Assembly: GCA_946887385.1 (NCBI GenBank)
Contig: CAMPKU010000043.1
Location: 1 to 20,948 of the forward strand
Length of the DNA stretch: 20,948 nucleotides
Reading direction: 5' to 3'
From: an uncultured Gammaproteobacteria bacterium
Lineage (GTDB): Bacteria > Pseudomonadota > Gammaproteobacteria > Rariloculales > Rariloculaceae
Part shown: positions 15,318 through 20,948 of the stretch, piece after piece
How positions within the stretch are numbered: position 1 is the first letter of the stretch
Layout of the letters: each line of letters starts with the position of its first letter
Program-made: the position numbers and the translations under genes
Notes under the pieces: model-generated
Databases searched by the model: none
What the model saw: the letters and a program-made list of their open reading frames with translations, nothing else
What the model was told of the DNA's origin: nothing

Positions 15318-16276
15318 GCCGGTTTGTAGACCGGCCCAGCCCGTCCGACGCACCGCCACGGCGCGAGCCGCTGCCGTGGGAGGAGCCCAAGCCGGCGCTC
15401 GACGATCCGCAGGCCCCGGAGCGCGTGCGCGAGCGGCTCGCGAGCCCCACGTACCGCCAGGCCGACAAGGATCTCGACTTCCTCGACGGCGAAGATACGC
15501 GCGGGGTGCGTTTGCAGATCGATTACTTGAAGGCGGAGCTCGCGTTGCGGCGACGCGGCGTCGAGCACACGATCGTAGTGTTCGGGAGCACGCGGATCCG
15601 TGAGCCGCTGGCCGCGGCACGCCGAGTGAGCGAGCTATGCGAGCAGCTTCAGGCGGCCCCTGGCGACACGGAGCTGAAGCGCCAGCTCGCGATCGCCGAA
15701 CGGCTGCGAGCGAAGAGCCGCTATTACGACGTTGCGCGCGAGCTGGGGCGGCTCGTGGGCGGGTGTGGCAGCGATGGGTTGGACTGCCGGTTGTCACTAG
15801 TGACGGGCGGCGGTCCCGGGATCATGGAGGCCGCCAACCGCGGCGCTGCCGATGTCGACGCGCCGTCGATTGGCCTCAACATCGCGCTGCCGCGCGAGCA
15901 GTTTCCTAATCCGTACATGTCGGCGGATTTGTGCTTTCGATTTCATTACTTCGCGATGCGCAAGCTGCATTTTCTCTTGCGCGCTCGCGCGCTCGTTGCG
16001 TTCCCCGGCGGTTACGGCACATTCGACGAAGTTTTCGAGACACTGACGCTCGGGCAGTCGCGGACGATCGCACCGGTACCGGTGGTGCTCGTCGGCGAGG
16101 AGTATTGGCGCCGCGCCGTCGACTTCGATTTTCTCGTGGACGAGGGCGTTATCGAGCGGGAGGACCGAGAGCTCTTTTGGTTTGCCGAATCCGCCGACGA
16201 TATTTGGCGCTCGATTCTCGAATGGCACGAGCGACGCGGAACGCCGTTGCTCGCGCCGTGCGGAGCAGGGCCCTAG
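15314..16276 (+). CDS. LOG-family (TIGR00730-like) nucleotide 5'-monophosphate phosphoribohydrolase
   Basis: A 320-residue Rossmann-fold protein. The catalytic and nucleotide-binding motifs of the LOG family are intact: GGGPGIMEAANRG (165-177) and PGGYGTFDEVFE (231-242), formerly mis-annotated as lysine decarboxylase. LOG/PpnN enzymes release ribose 5-phosphate from nucleoside monophosphates; in plants and some bacteria the product is cytokinin, in E. coli the role is nucleotide salvage under stringent control. This protein has an ~80-residue N-terminal extension (RQADKDLDFLDGEDTRGVRLQIDYLKAEL) seen in the longer bacterial subgroup. It overlaps cbpM by ATGA and the next gene by one base (TAGTG), so it is part of the cbpA operon. 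Confidence 0.9.
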   Translation: MSRFVDRPSPSDAPPRREPLPWEEPKPALDDPQAPERVRERLASPTYRQADKDLDFLDGEDTRGVRLQIDYLKAELALRRRGVEHTIVVFGSTRIREPLAAARRVSELCEQLQAAPGDTELKRQLAIAERLRAKSRYYDVARELGRLVGGCGSDGLDCRLSLVTGGGPGIMEAANRGAADVDAPSIGLNIALPREQFPNPYMSADLCFRFHYFAMRKLHFLLRARALVAFPGGYGTFDEVFETLTLGQSRTIAPVPVVLVGEEYWRRAVDFDFLVDEGVIEREDRELFWFAESADDIWRSILEWHERRGTPLLAPCGAGP

Positions 16277-17652
16277 TGCAGCTCGAATTCCTCGGCGCCG
16301 CGCGCACCGTCACGGGCTCATGCCATTTGCTGCGGGTTGGCGAGCGGACCCTGCTCCTCGACTGCGGACAAATACAAGGCTCGCGGCTCGACGAAGAATT
16401 GAATCGGGCGCCATTGCCCGCGGGCGAAGTCGATGCCGTCGTTTTGAGCCACGCGCACATCGATCACTCCGGGCGCCTACCGCTCTTGCACAAGCAGGGT
16501 TTCGCGGGGCCGATCTTCACGCATCGAGCCACAGCAGACCTTTGCGCCATCATGCTGCGCGACGCAGCGTACTTGCAGGAGAAAGACGCCGAATGGGAAA
16601 GCAAGAAGCGCCGTCGCAAAGGCTTGGCGCCCGTCGAGCCGCTCTACACGCGCGACGACGCAGAGGCGGTGCTCGGCCAGTTTGTCGGCCTGGATTACGA
16701 CGCTCCGCGAGAGATCCTGCCGGGCGTCACGGTCACACTGCGAAACGCCGGACACATACTTGGCGCCGCGATCGTCGAGCTTGCGCTGCGCGAAAACGGC
16801 CGCGAGTTTCGGCTGGCCTTTAGCGGTGACTTAGGCTACAGCTCGGCGCCGCTGATGCAGCCGCCAACAGCGGTGGAGGCCGCCGACCTCGTGCTCATGG
16901 AGAGCACGTACGGCAACCGCAACCACCGCCCGTTCGATGCCACGCTCGACGAGCTGCGCGGCATATTTCGGAGTGCGGCGGACGGCGGCGGCAACATCTT
17001 GATTCCCGCATTCGCCGTGGGGCGCACCCAGGACTTGCTGCACTTGATGTCGAAGCACTACGACGACTTCGGTCTCGCCGGCTGGGACGTCTATCTCGAC
17101 AGCCCAATGGCCATTGCGACCACGGAGCTTTACTGGCGGCATTCGAGCTTGCAGCGCGCGCCGGTATTCGGACAGGGGGAGCGGCTCACTGTGACGGCAT
17201 CGGAGTCGTCGCAGGACTCGATGCGCATCAATGCCATCGACAGCGGCGCCATCGTGATCGCCGGCAGCGGCATGTGCACCGGCGGCCGAATCCTGCACCA
17301 TCTGAAGCACAACCTGTGGCGGCCCGAGTGCCACGTCGTGATGGTCGGGTTTCAGGCGCAGGGCACACTCGGCCGCCGCCTGGTCGACGGCGCAGAAAAC
17401 GTGCGCCTTTGGGGCGAGACGATCAAGGTCGCGGCAAAGATCCACACGGTCGGCGGCCTGTCTGCACATGCGGATCAGGCCGGCCTGGTCGCGTGGTACG
17501 GGGCGATCGCGGGTCGTCCGCCCGTATGCCTCGTGCACGGCGAGCCTGGTGCGCAGCACGCGCTCGCCAATACGCTGCGCTCCACTCATGGAGCGGACGT
17601 TCGCATCCCAGCACGCGGTGACGTCGTCGAGCTTCGTGCGGGCGAGTCCTAA
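16276..17652 (+). CDS. Metallo-beta-lactamase / beta-CASP / RMMBL nuclease (RNA-processing type)
   Basis: A 458-residue protein of the YSH1/CPSF73-like group of MBL-fold RNases. Two-zinc site motifs are present: SHAHIDHSG (H59, H61, D63, H64), NAGHILGAA, and FSGDLG with its metal-binding Asp. The beta-CASP domain has ESTYGNRNH, PAFAVGRTQDLL and GSGMCTGGRILHHL; the C-terminal RMMBL has VGGLSAHADQAGL and CLVHGEPGAQHAL. Such proteins are predicted endo/exonucleases acting on RNA; substrates in bacteria are mostly unknown. The in-frame stretch continues upstream to 15931, but the GTG at 16276 matches the family N-terminus (QLEFLGAARTVTGSCHLL) and overlaps the previous stop by one base. It is the last gene of the cbpA operon. 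Confidence 0.93.
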   Translation: MQLEFLGAARTVTGSCHLLRVGERTLLLDCGQIQGSRLDEELNRAPLPAGEVDAVVLSHAHIDHSGRLPLLHKQGFAGPIFTHRATADLCAIMLRDAAYLQEKDAEWESKKRRRKGLAPVEPLYTRDDAEAVLGQFVGLDYDAPREILPGVTVTLRNAGHILGAAIVELALRENGREFRLAFSGDLGYSSAPLMQPPTAVEAADLVLMESTYGNRNHRPFDATLDELRGIFRSAADGGGNILIPAFAVGRTQDLLHLMSKHYDDFGLAGWDVYLDSPMAIATTELYWRHSSLQRAPVFGQGERLTVTASESSQDSMRINAIDSGAIVIAGSGMCTGGRILHHLKHNLWRPECHVVMVGFQAQGTLGRRLVDGAENVRLWGETIKVAAKIHTVGGLSAHADQAGLVAWYGAIAGRPPVCLVHGEPGAQHALANTLRSTHGADVRIPARGDVVELRAGES

Positions 17653-17667
17653 CCTCGCAGCTGCACG

Positions 17668-18003
17668 TCAGCGATCCGAGTAGTCGTCGTCGTCATCGTC
17701 ATCGTCATCGTCATCGTCGTCATCGTCATCCCAATCGTCGTCGTCATCCTCGTCTTTGTCGGCGACGGCCTCGTCCTCATCCTCGTCGGATTCGGCGTCG
17801 GGATCGACGTAGTCCTCGGGTGCCTCGGCGAATTCCAGATCGAGCTCGATCCACTCCGTGGCATCGAGCTCTTCCACTTCGCCATCGGGTGTTTTGATTT
17901 CGACGAGACCGTCGTCCTCGTCGACGCTGGCAACCTTGAACAATTGCTCGTCATCTAGACGTCGATACCACCGGCCCACCTTAGGATCGAGTTCATGGCT
18001 CAT
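17668..18003 (-). CDS. Small acidic protein with poly-aspartate tail (DUF6763-like)
   Basis: A 111-residue protein. Residues 1-~60 (PKVGRWYRRLDDEQLFKVASVDEDDGLVEIKT, then a W-I-E-L-D-L strand) look like the short beta-rich DUF6763-type domain of proteobacteria, whose function is unknown. The family name is from memory. The C-terminal third is almost all Asp and Glu and ends with 16 consecutive Asp, one segment before YSDR. The tail is encoded by GAC/GAT alternation, a microsatellite likely to vary in length. The gene is monocistronic, with a recognisable sigma-70 promoter at 18048-18076. It ends 15 bases from the convergent MBL gene. It may bind cations or basic proteins; this is speculative. 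Confidence 0.8.
   Translation of the reverse strand: MSHELDPKVGRWYRRLDDEQLFKVASVDEDDGLVEIKTPDGEVEELDATEWIELDLEFAEAPEDYVDPDAESDEDEDEAVADKDEDDDDDWDDDDDDDDDDDDDDDDYSDR
17683..17730 (-). repeat. GAY-codon microsatellite encoding Asp16
   Basis: Sixteen uninterrupted GAC or GAT triplets, largely as alternating GAC-GAT hexamers, form a 48-base low-complexity tract near the 3' end of the acidic-protein gene. In-frame length change by slippage is expected to be tolerated. Confidence 0.9.
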
Positions 18004-18047
18004 GGATGTGAAACTCCCCGGATCACATGTGCAGGATCTGACCGCCG

Positions 18048-18076
18048 ACTATACCTCTTGCCGCGGAATGTCTGAA
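18048..18076 (-). promoter_or_regulatory. Sigma-70 promoter of the acidic-protein gene
   Basis: On the minus strand TTCAGA (18076-18071), a 17-base spacer and TATAGT (18053-18048) form a good -35/-10 pair. Transcription would start near 18041 and give a ~40-base leader containing GGGGAG before the ATG. Confidence 0.6.
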
Positions 18077-18140
18077 CGCCCCTGGAGCCGCCGTTGCGCA
18101 CGCGGCATCATGGCGGTAAGCACACGCGAGGGGACAAAAG

Positions 18141-18473
18141 ATGGCACTTGCCGATCAACAATGCATTCCGTGCCGCGGCGGCGTGCCGCCGCTGCCGCGC
18201 GAGCGCATCGATGCGCTGCTCACGGAGCTCGAGCAGGGTTGGACGCTGACGCCTACCGGTCACCTGCGCCGCGACTACGAGTTTCGCGACTTTGCCGCGG
18301 CCCTGGCATTCGCGAACCGCGTGGGCGACATTGCGGAACAGCAAAACCATCATCCGGACCTGCACGTGGCCTGGGGCCGCTGCGGCGTCGAGATCTGGAC
18401 GCACAAGATCGACGGCCTCACGGAATCGGACTTCTACCTCGCGGCCAAGGTCGACCGGGTCTATCGCGTCTAG
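18141..18473 (+). CDS. phhB: Pterin-4a-carbinolamine dehydratase
   Basis: A 110-residue enzyme that dehydrates 4a-hydroxytetrahydropterin, recycling the pterin cofactor of phenylalanine hydroxylase; some homologues act in molybdopterin or folate metabolism. The family signature E66-x3-H70-H71-P72 (EQQNHHPDLHV) is present with the following W-G-x-C-x-V-E-I-W-T-H segment and the D-G-L-T-x-x-D-F helix. Length is normal for the longer bacterial form. GAGGGGAC 5-6 bases before ATG fixes the start. No phenylalanine hydroxylase gene is in the window, so the partner is unknown. It stands alone between divergent and downstream units. Confidence 0.94.
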   Translation: MALADQQCIPCRGGVPPLPRERIDALLTELEQGWTLTPTGHLRRDYEFRDFAAALAFANRVGDIAEQQNHHPDLHVAWGRCGVEIWTHKIDGLTESDFYLAAKVDRVYRV

Positions 18474-18576
18474 GTTGCACCAGCACGGTTCCCAAATTTT
18501 GGAATCTGCAATGCCGCGACCACGAGATCGGCGCCATAGTCACGGCCAAACAATGAGTTGCAGACGGCTCGGGGCG

Positions 18577-18592
18577 TGGCCCAGGCTTTGCA
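18577..18592 (+). promoter_or_regulatory. Sigma-54-like promoter upstream of the DUF5985/poly-HAMP cluster
   Basis: TGGCCCAGGCTTTGCA keeps GG-N10-GC and matches 10 of 12 informative positions of the RpoN consensus, with an intact TTGCA at -12. It would start transcription near 18603, upstream of a short ORF and the winged-helix gene. In GC-rich DNA a chance match is possible. Confidence 0.4.
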
Positions 18593-18623
18593 CCCGGACT
18601 CCCGTAGACCTGGGGGGCTAACG

Positions 18624-18761
18624 ATGTTGTATCGCCTGAAGACCGTCGAGGGCGCGCGCAAGCCTTTGAAGACGGCAAGAGGCTTGCTGCATGCGGTATC
18701 CGCGAGCCGCTGCCTGCCGAGGCCATATCCACTCGCGCCAATCGGTCCGTGCCCCAGGTAG
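18624..18761 (+). CDS. Possible 45-residue basic leader peptide
   Basis: A short ORF (MLYRLKTVEGARKPLKTARG, then a Pro/Arg-rich end) has GGGGGG 6 bases before its ATG and lies just after the sigma-54-like site at 18577. It resembles no family I know. Codon third positions are not clearly biased, so it may be non-coding leader RNA. The 275 bases from 18474 to 18748 hold nothing else convincing apart from the near-palindrome TTCCCAAATTTTGGAA (18497-18512). Confidence 0.22.
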   Translation: MLYRLKTVEGARKPLKTARGLLHAVSASRCLPRPYPLAPIGPCPR

Positions 18762-18835
18762 AGCACGCGCGACCGGCTGCGGCATTCGTCGAGCCGGACC
18801 GAGCTCACGCCGAGGCGGAAGATAAGCAGGAGACG

Positions 18836-19237
18836 GTGGTACCGAACGCCGACAACGATCCGGATTTCACGGACGAGTTCTGCGGTTTTCTTCAACGTTG
18901 CGTCTCGAATGTCGACGCGGCGGAGTTGCTGCTGCTCATCTTCCAGAATCCCAACGCTGCCTGGGAAGCGCGCGATCTGAGCGCGCAGCTCGAGCCGGCC
19001 GCCAGCTTGTCGGAAGCCGATGTTCAGCGCTATCTCGACGTGTTTCAAACGTGCGCGCTCATTAGCAGGAATGCAGACAAGCGCGTGCGCTACCGCTCCG
19101 CGCCGGAGCACGATCCGCACATTGCGACGCTGGGGCGGCTCTACGTCGAGCGCCCGGTGACGCTATTTCGCATGATTTACGCGCTGCGCGACACCAAGAT
19201 CAGCACGTTCGCGGACGCATTCAAATTGCGGGGGTAA
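18836..19237 (+). CDS. Winged-helix-like protein, first gene of the DUF5985/HAMP cluster
   Basis: A 133-residue soluble protein of unknown function. The fold looks like a winged helix: helix 1 FCGFLQRCVSNVDAAELLLLIF, then AWEARDLSAQL (helix 2), SEADVQRYLDVFQTCALISR (recognition helix region) and RVRYRSAPEHDPHIATLGRLY as the wing. The end VTLFRMIYALRDTKISTFADAFKL resembles small unnamed proteins that I recall next to DUF5985 genes; that recollection was not checked. The GTG at 18836 follows AGGAG by only 3 bases; an in-frame GTG at 18749 would give 162 residues but lacks a Shine-Dalgarno. The next gene starts 6 bases after its stop, so it heads an operon. It could be a DNA-binding regulator or a sensory partner of the kinase. 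Confidence 0.75.
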   Translation: MVPNADNDPDFTDEFCGFLQRCVSNVDAAELLLLIFQNPNAAWEARDLSAQLEPAASLSEADVQRYLDVFQTCALISRNADKRVRYRSAPEHDPHIATLGRLYVERPVTLFRMIYALRDTKISTFADAFKLRG

Positions 19238-19243
19238 TGGCGT

Positions 19244-19513
19244 TTGGAGATTTTTAAGTTCCTGTTGTTCCTTCTCGCGGCGCTCTCGAGCTTCGGGTGC
19301 ATGGCGCTTTTGTTCCGGGGCTACGCGAGAACCGGGGTGCGGCTGTTGCTATGGAGCGCACTGTGCTTCATATGCCTCACGACGAATAACGTGCTGCTGT
19401 TCTTCGACACCATCGTGTATCCCACGCAAATTGACTTGCGCTTCTTCCGTTTGGGCGCGGCACTTGCCGGGATCGCCTGCCTGCTGTACGCCTTTATATG
19501 GGAGGCCGAGTGA
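19244..19513 (+). CDS. DUF5985-type small membrane protein, copy 1
   Basis: An 89-residue protein with three membrane helices (about 3-24, 33-55 and 65-86). Marks are FLLFLLAALSSFGCMALLFRGY, then an arginine-containing loop RTGVRLLLWSALCF, TTNNVLLFFD between helices 2 and 3, and LRFFRLGAALAGI. These fit the uncharacterised DUF5985 family as I recall it. The start is TTG with GGGGG 9 bases upstream; no ATG or GTG is available in frame because of a TAA at 19235. The stop codon overlaps the GTG of copy 2 (GTGA), a sign of translational coupling. Confidence 0.8.
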   Translation: MEIFKFLLFLLAALSSFGCMALLFRGYARTGVRLLLWSALCFICLTTNNVLLFFDTIVYPTQIDLRFFRLGAALAGIACLLYAFIWEAE

Positions 19514-19800
19514 GCGCCATTCTCATCAACTATCTGTCCGGCGCCGTCACGCTTGGATTTCTCGTGGCCGCCGTATTTTTTCTCCGCTTCTGGCGGCGCA
19601 CGCACGACCGGTTGTTCCTGGCATTTTCGGTTGCCTTCGCGCTCCTCGCCATGAACCAGCTGCTGGCCACGTTTCTCGGTGCCGGCGACGAGCTGACGCC
19701 TTATACGTACGTGCTCCGGGTGCTGGGTTTTCTTCTCATTCTCTTGGCCATCGTCGACAAGAACGTGTTCAACCGCCGCGGGACGCGGCCACTGCGATGA
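19510..19800 (+). CDS. DUF5985-type small membrane protein, copy 2
   Basis: A 96-residue protein with three membrane helices (about 7-27, 33-55 and 66-85). It shares the layout of copy 1: helix, short basic loop ([20 protein letters not shown]), MNQLL at the position of TTNNVLLF in copy 1, and [21 protein letters not shown]. The GTG at 19510 overlaps the previous stop and follows GGGAGG by 4 bases; an in-frame ATG at 19498 would add four residues. The two copies are similar in plan but clearly diverged, which suggests an obligate pair and not a recent duplication. The poly-HAMP gene starts 10 bases downstream. Confidence 0.8.
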   Translation: MSAILINYLSGAVTLGFLVAAVFFLRFWRRTHDRLFLAFSVAFALLAMNQLLATFLGAGDELTPYTYVLRVLGFLLILLAIVDKNVFNRRGTRPLR

Positions 19801-19810
19801 GGGACGTTCC

Positions 19811-20948
19811 ATGAATACCGCCGTGCTCGTGCATCAGCCGGCTTTGGCGTCGCACAGCGAGCAGATGAATGCCGTGCTTGCGGCGTTGACGGCGCTGCGC
19901 CGCGGCGACGCGAGCGTGCGCCTGCCCGTCAGCGGAGAAGGCGCTTTCGGCAAGGTGGCAGAGGTTTTCAACGATCTCGTCGACCAGAACGCCACCATGG
20001 CGGATGAAATCGCACGGCTGTCGCAAGTGGTGGGCAAGGAAGGAAAGCTGAAGCGCCGCGCCGTGCTGCAGGGCGCGCGCGGCTTCTGGGCGGAATCCGT
20101 GGATTGCCTGAACTCGTTGATCGACGATCTCGTGCATCCGACGAGCGAGGTGGCACGCGTCATCGGTGCGGTTGCGCAAGGCGATCTTTCCAAGAGCATG
20201 GCGCTCGAGCTCGAAAGCCGGCCGCTCGAAGGCGAGTTTTTGCGCACGGCAAAAACGATCAACAAGATGGTCGAGCAGCTCAGCAACTTCTCGGCCGAGG
20301 TCACGCGCGTCGCGCGCGAGGCCGGCACCGAAGGCAAGCTCGGCGGCCAAGCGAAGGTCAAGGGCGTTGCGGGCACCTGGAAGGACCTGACCGATTCGGT
20401 CAACTCCATGGCCGGCAACTTGACGGCGCAGGTACGTAATATCGCCGACGTCACGACGGCGGTGGCCAAAGGCGACCTGTCGAAGAAGATCGAGGTCGAC
20501 GTCAAAGGCGAGTTCCTCACGGTGAAGAGCACCATCAATACGATGGTGGATCAGCTGCGCTCGTTCTCGTCCGAGGTGACGCGCGTGGCGCGCGAGGTCG
20601 GCTCCGACGGTATTTTGGGCGGCCAGGCGCGCGTCGAGGGCGTGTCCGGCACCTGGAAAGACCTCACGGACTCCGTGAACTCGATGGCGGGCAATCTCAC
20701 CTCGCAGGTGCGCAACATCGCCGACGTCACGAAGGCCGTGGCGGCCGGCGACTTGTCGAAGAAGATCACCGTCGACGTGAAAGGCGAAATATTGGAGCTC
20801 AAGAACACCGTCAATACGATGGTGGACCAGCTCAGAAGCTTCGCGGCCGAGGTGACTCGCGTGGCGCGCGAGGTCGGCACCGAAGGCAAGCTGGGCGGCC
20901 AAGCCGACGTGCAAGGCGTGCGGCTCAAGATCTCGGACCCCACCTTAG
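19811..20948 (+). CDS. Poly-HAMP signalling protein (probable hybrid histidine kinase), 3' partial
   Basis: The first 379 residues of a soluble protein built from HAMP repeats; no transmembrane helix is seen. A first diverged HAMP (~20-75, [24 protein letters not shown]) and a second (~115-160, [12 protein letters not shown]) precede near-identical 92-residue units. Each unit contains [34 protein letters not shown], AxGDLSKKI and DVKGE. This is the N-terminal plan of group III-like hybrid kinases (fungal Nik1/Os1 type, also frequent in proteobacteria), in which a kinase core and receiver follow. Those would lie past the window. GAGGGA before ATG supports the start. The last ~27 bases (after ADVQGV) stop matching the repeat where AGTWKDLTD is expected. 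Confidence 0.85.
   Translation, partial: MNTAVLVHQPALASHSEQMNAVLAALTALRRGDASVRLPVSGEGAFGKVAEVFNDLVDQNATMADEIARLSQVVGKEGKLKRRAVLQGARGFWAESVDCLNSLIDDLVHPTSEVARVIGAVAQGDLSKSMALELESRPLEGEFLRTAKTINKMVEQLSNFSAEVTRVAREAGTEGKLGGQAKVKGVAGTWKDLTDSVNSMAGNLTAQVRNIADVTTAVAKGDLSKKIEVDVKGEFLTVKSTINTMVDQLRSFSSEVTRVAREVGSDGILGGQARVEGVSGTWKDLTDSVNSMAGNLTSQVRNIADVTKAVAAGDLSKKITVDVKGEILELKNTVNTMVDQLRSFAAEVTRVAREVGTEGKLGGQADVQGVRLKISDPTL
20288..20921 (+). repeat. 276-bp tandem coding repeat (HAMP units)
   Basis: Two full copies (20288-20563 and 20564-20839) and a partial third share a 276-base period, checked at the E of V-A-R-E (20318, 20594 and 20870). They encode tandem 92-residue HAMP linkers. Confidence 0.8.

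Noticed and set aside
15931..16275. N-terminal extension of the MBL nuclease frame
   Set aside because: It overlaps the LOG gene out of frame and is Arg-rich. The MBL fold begins directly after the GTG at 16276.
18470..19120. Minus-strand open frame (216 residues) opposite the winged-helix gene
   Set aside because: It has no recognisable motifs. The plus-strand frame has a coherent helical pattern and tight spacing to the next genes.

Overview
The window is high-GC DNA with densely packed genes, and every intergenic gap is under 300 bases. The gene content points to a proteobacterium: UspE-type tandem universal stress proteins, SirB2, CbpA/CbpM, a ClsA-type cardiolipin synthase, FixL/FixJ, quinol-type NO reductase and a DUF6763-like acidic protein. 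A gammaproteobacterium of Steroidobacter-like type is my guess from gene style only. No rRNA, tRNA, CRISPR, insertion sequence or phage gene was seen.

Layout. (1) 1-1821: 3' part of an IorB-like molybdenum hydroxylase large subunit. The first ~45 bases look inverted relative to the gene. (2) 2033-3386: tandem-Usp protein overlapping a small periplasmic c-type cytochrome. (3) 6506-3379, minus strand: exported coiled-coil protein, qNOR nitric oxide reductase and SirB2-family membrane protein, probably one operon. (4) 6579-6783: a strong sigma-54 type promoter in front of a 52-residue Pmp3/YqaE proteolipid. (5) 8050-6794 and 9119-8178, minus strand: MgtC/SapB-DUF4010 membrane protein and a second tandem Usp. 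(6) 9218-11019: FixL (PAS with the haem-binding His and Arg of oxygen-sensing FixL) and FixJ, translationally coupled. (7) 11187-12610: DUF2934 protein and a third tandem Usp. (8) 13999-12596, minus strand: cardiolipin synthase. (9) 14101-17652: four overlapping genes, CbpA co-chaperone, CbpM, LOG-family nucleotide phosphoribohydrolase and a metallo-beta-lactamase/beta-CASP nuclease. (10) 18003-17668, minus strand: protein with a 16-aspartate tail; 18141-18473: pterin carbinolamine dehydratase. (11) 18836-20948: winged-helix-like protein, two small DUF5985-type membrane proteins and the start of a soluble poly-HAMP signalling protein that runs off the window.

Taken together, this looks like a stress island for low oxygen, nitric oxide and membrane damage. 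FixLJ would sense oxygen. qNOR and the cytochrome c deal with NO and electron flow. The three Usps, CbpAM and the nuclease would protect protein and RNA. Cardiolipin synthase, Pmp3 and MgtC concern the membrane. A CGTAC-N5/6-GTACG inverted repeat next to fixL/usp and again before the DUF2934-usp pair is a candidate FixJ operator linking these units. The least described part is the terminal cluster of winged-helix, two DUF5985-type and poly-HAMP genes, which may be a multi-protein membrane sensor. Functional links are inference from family membership and gene order.
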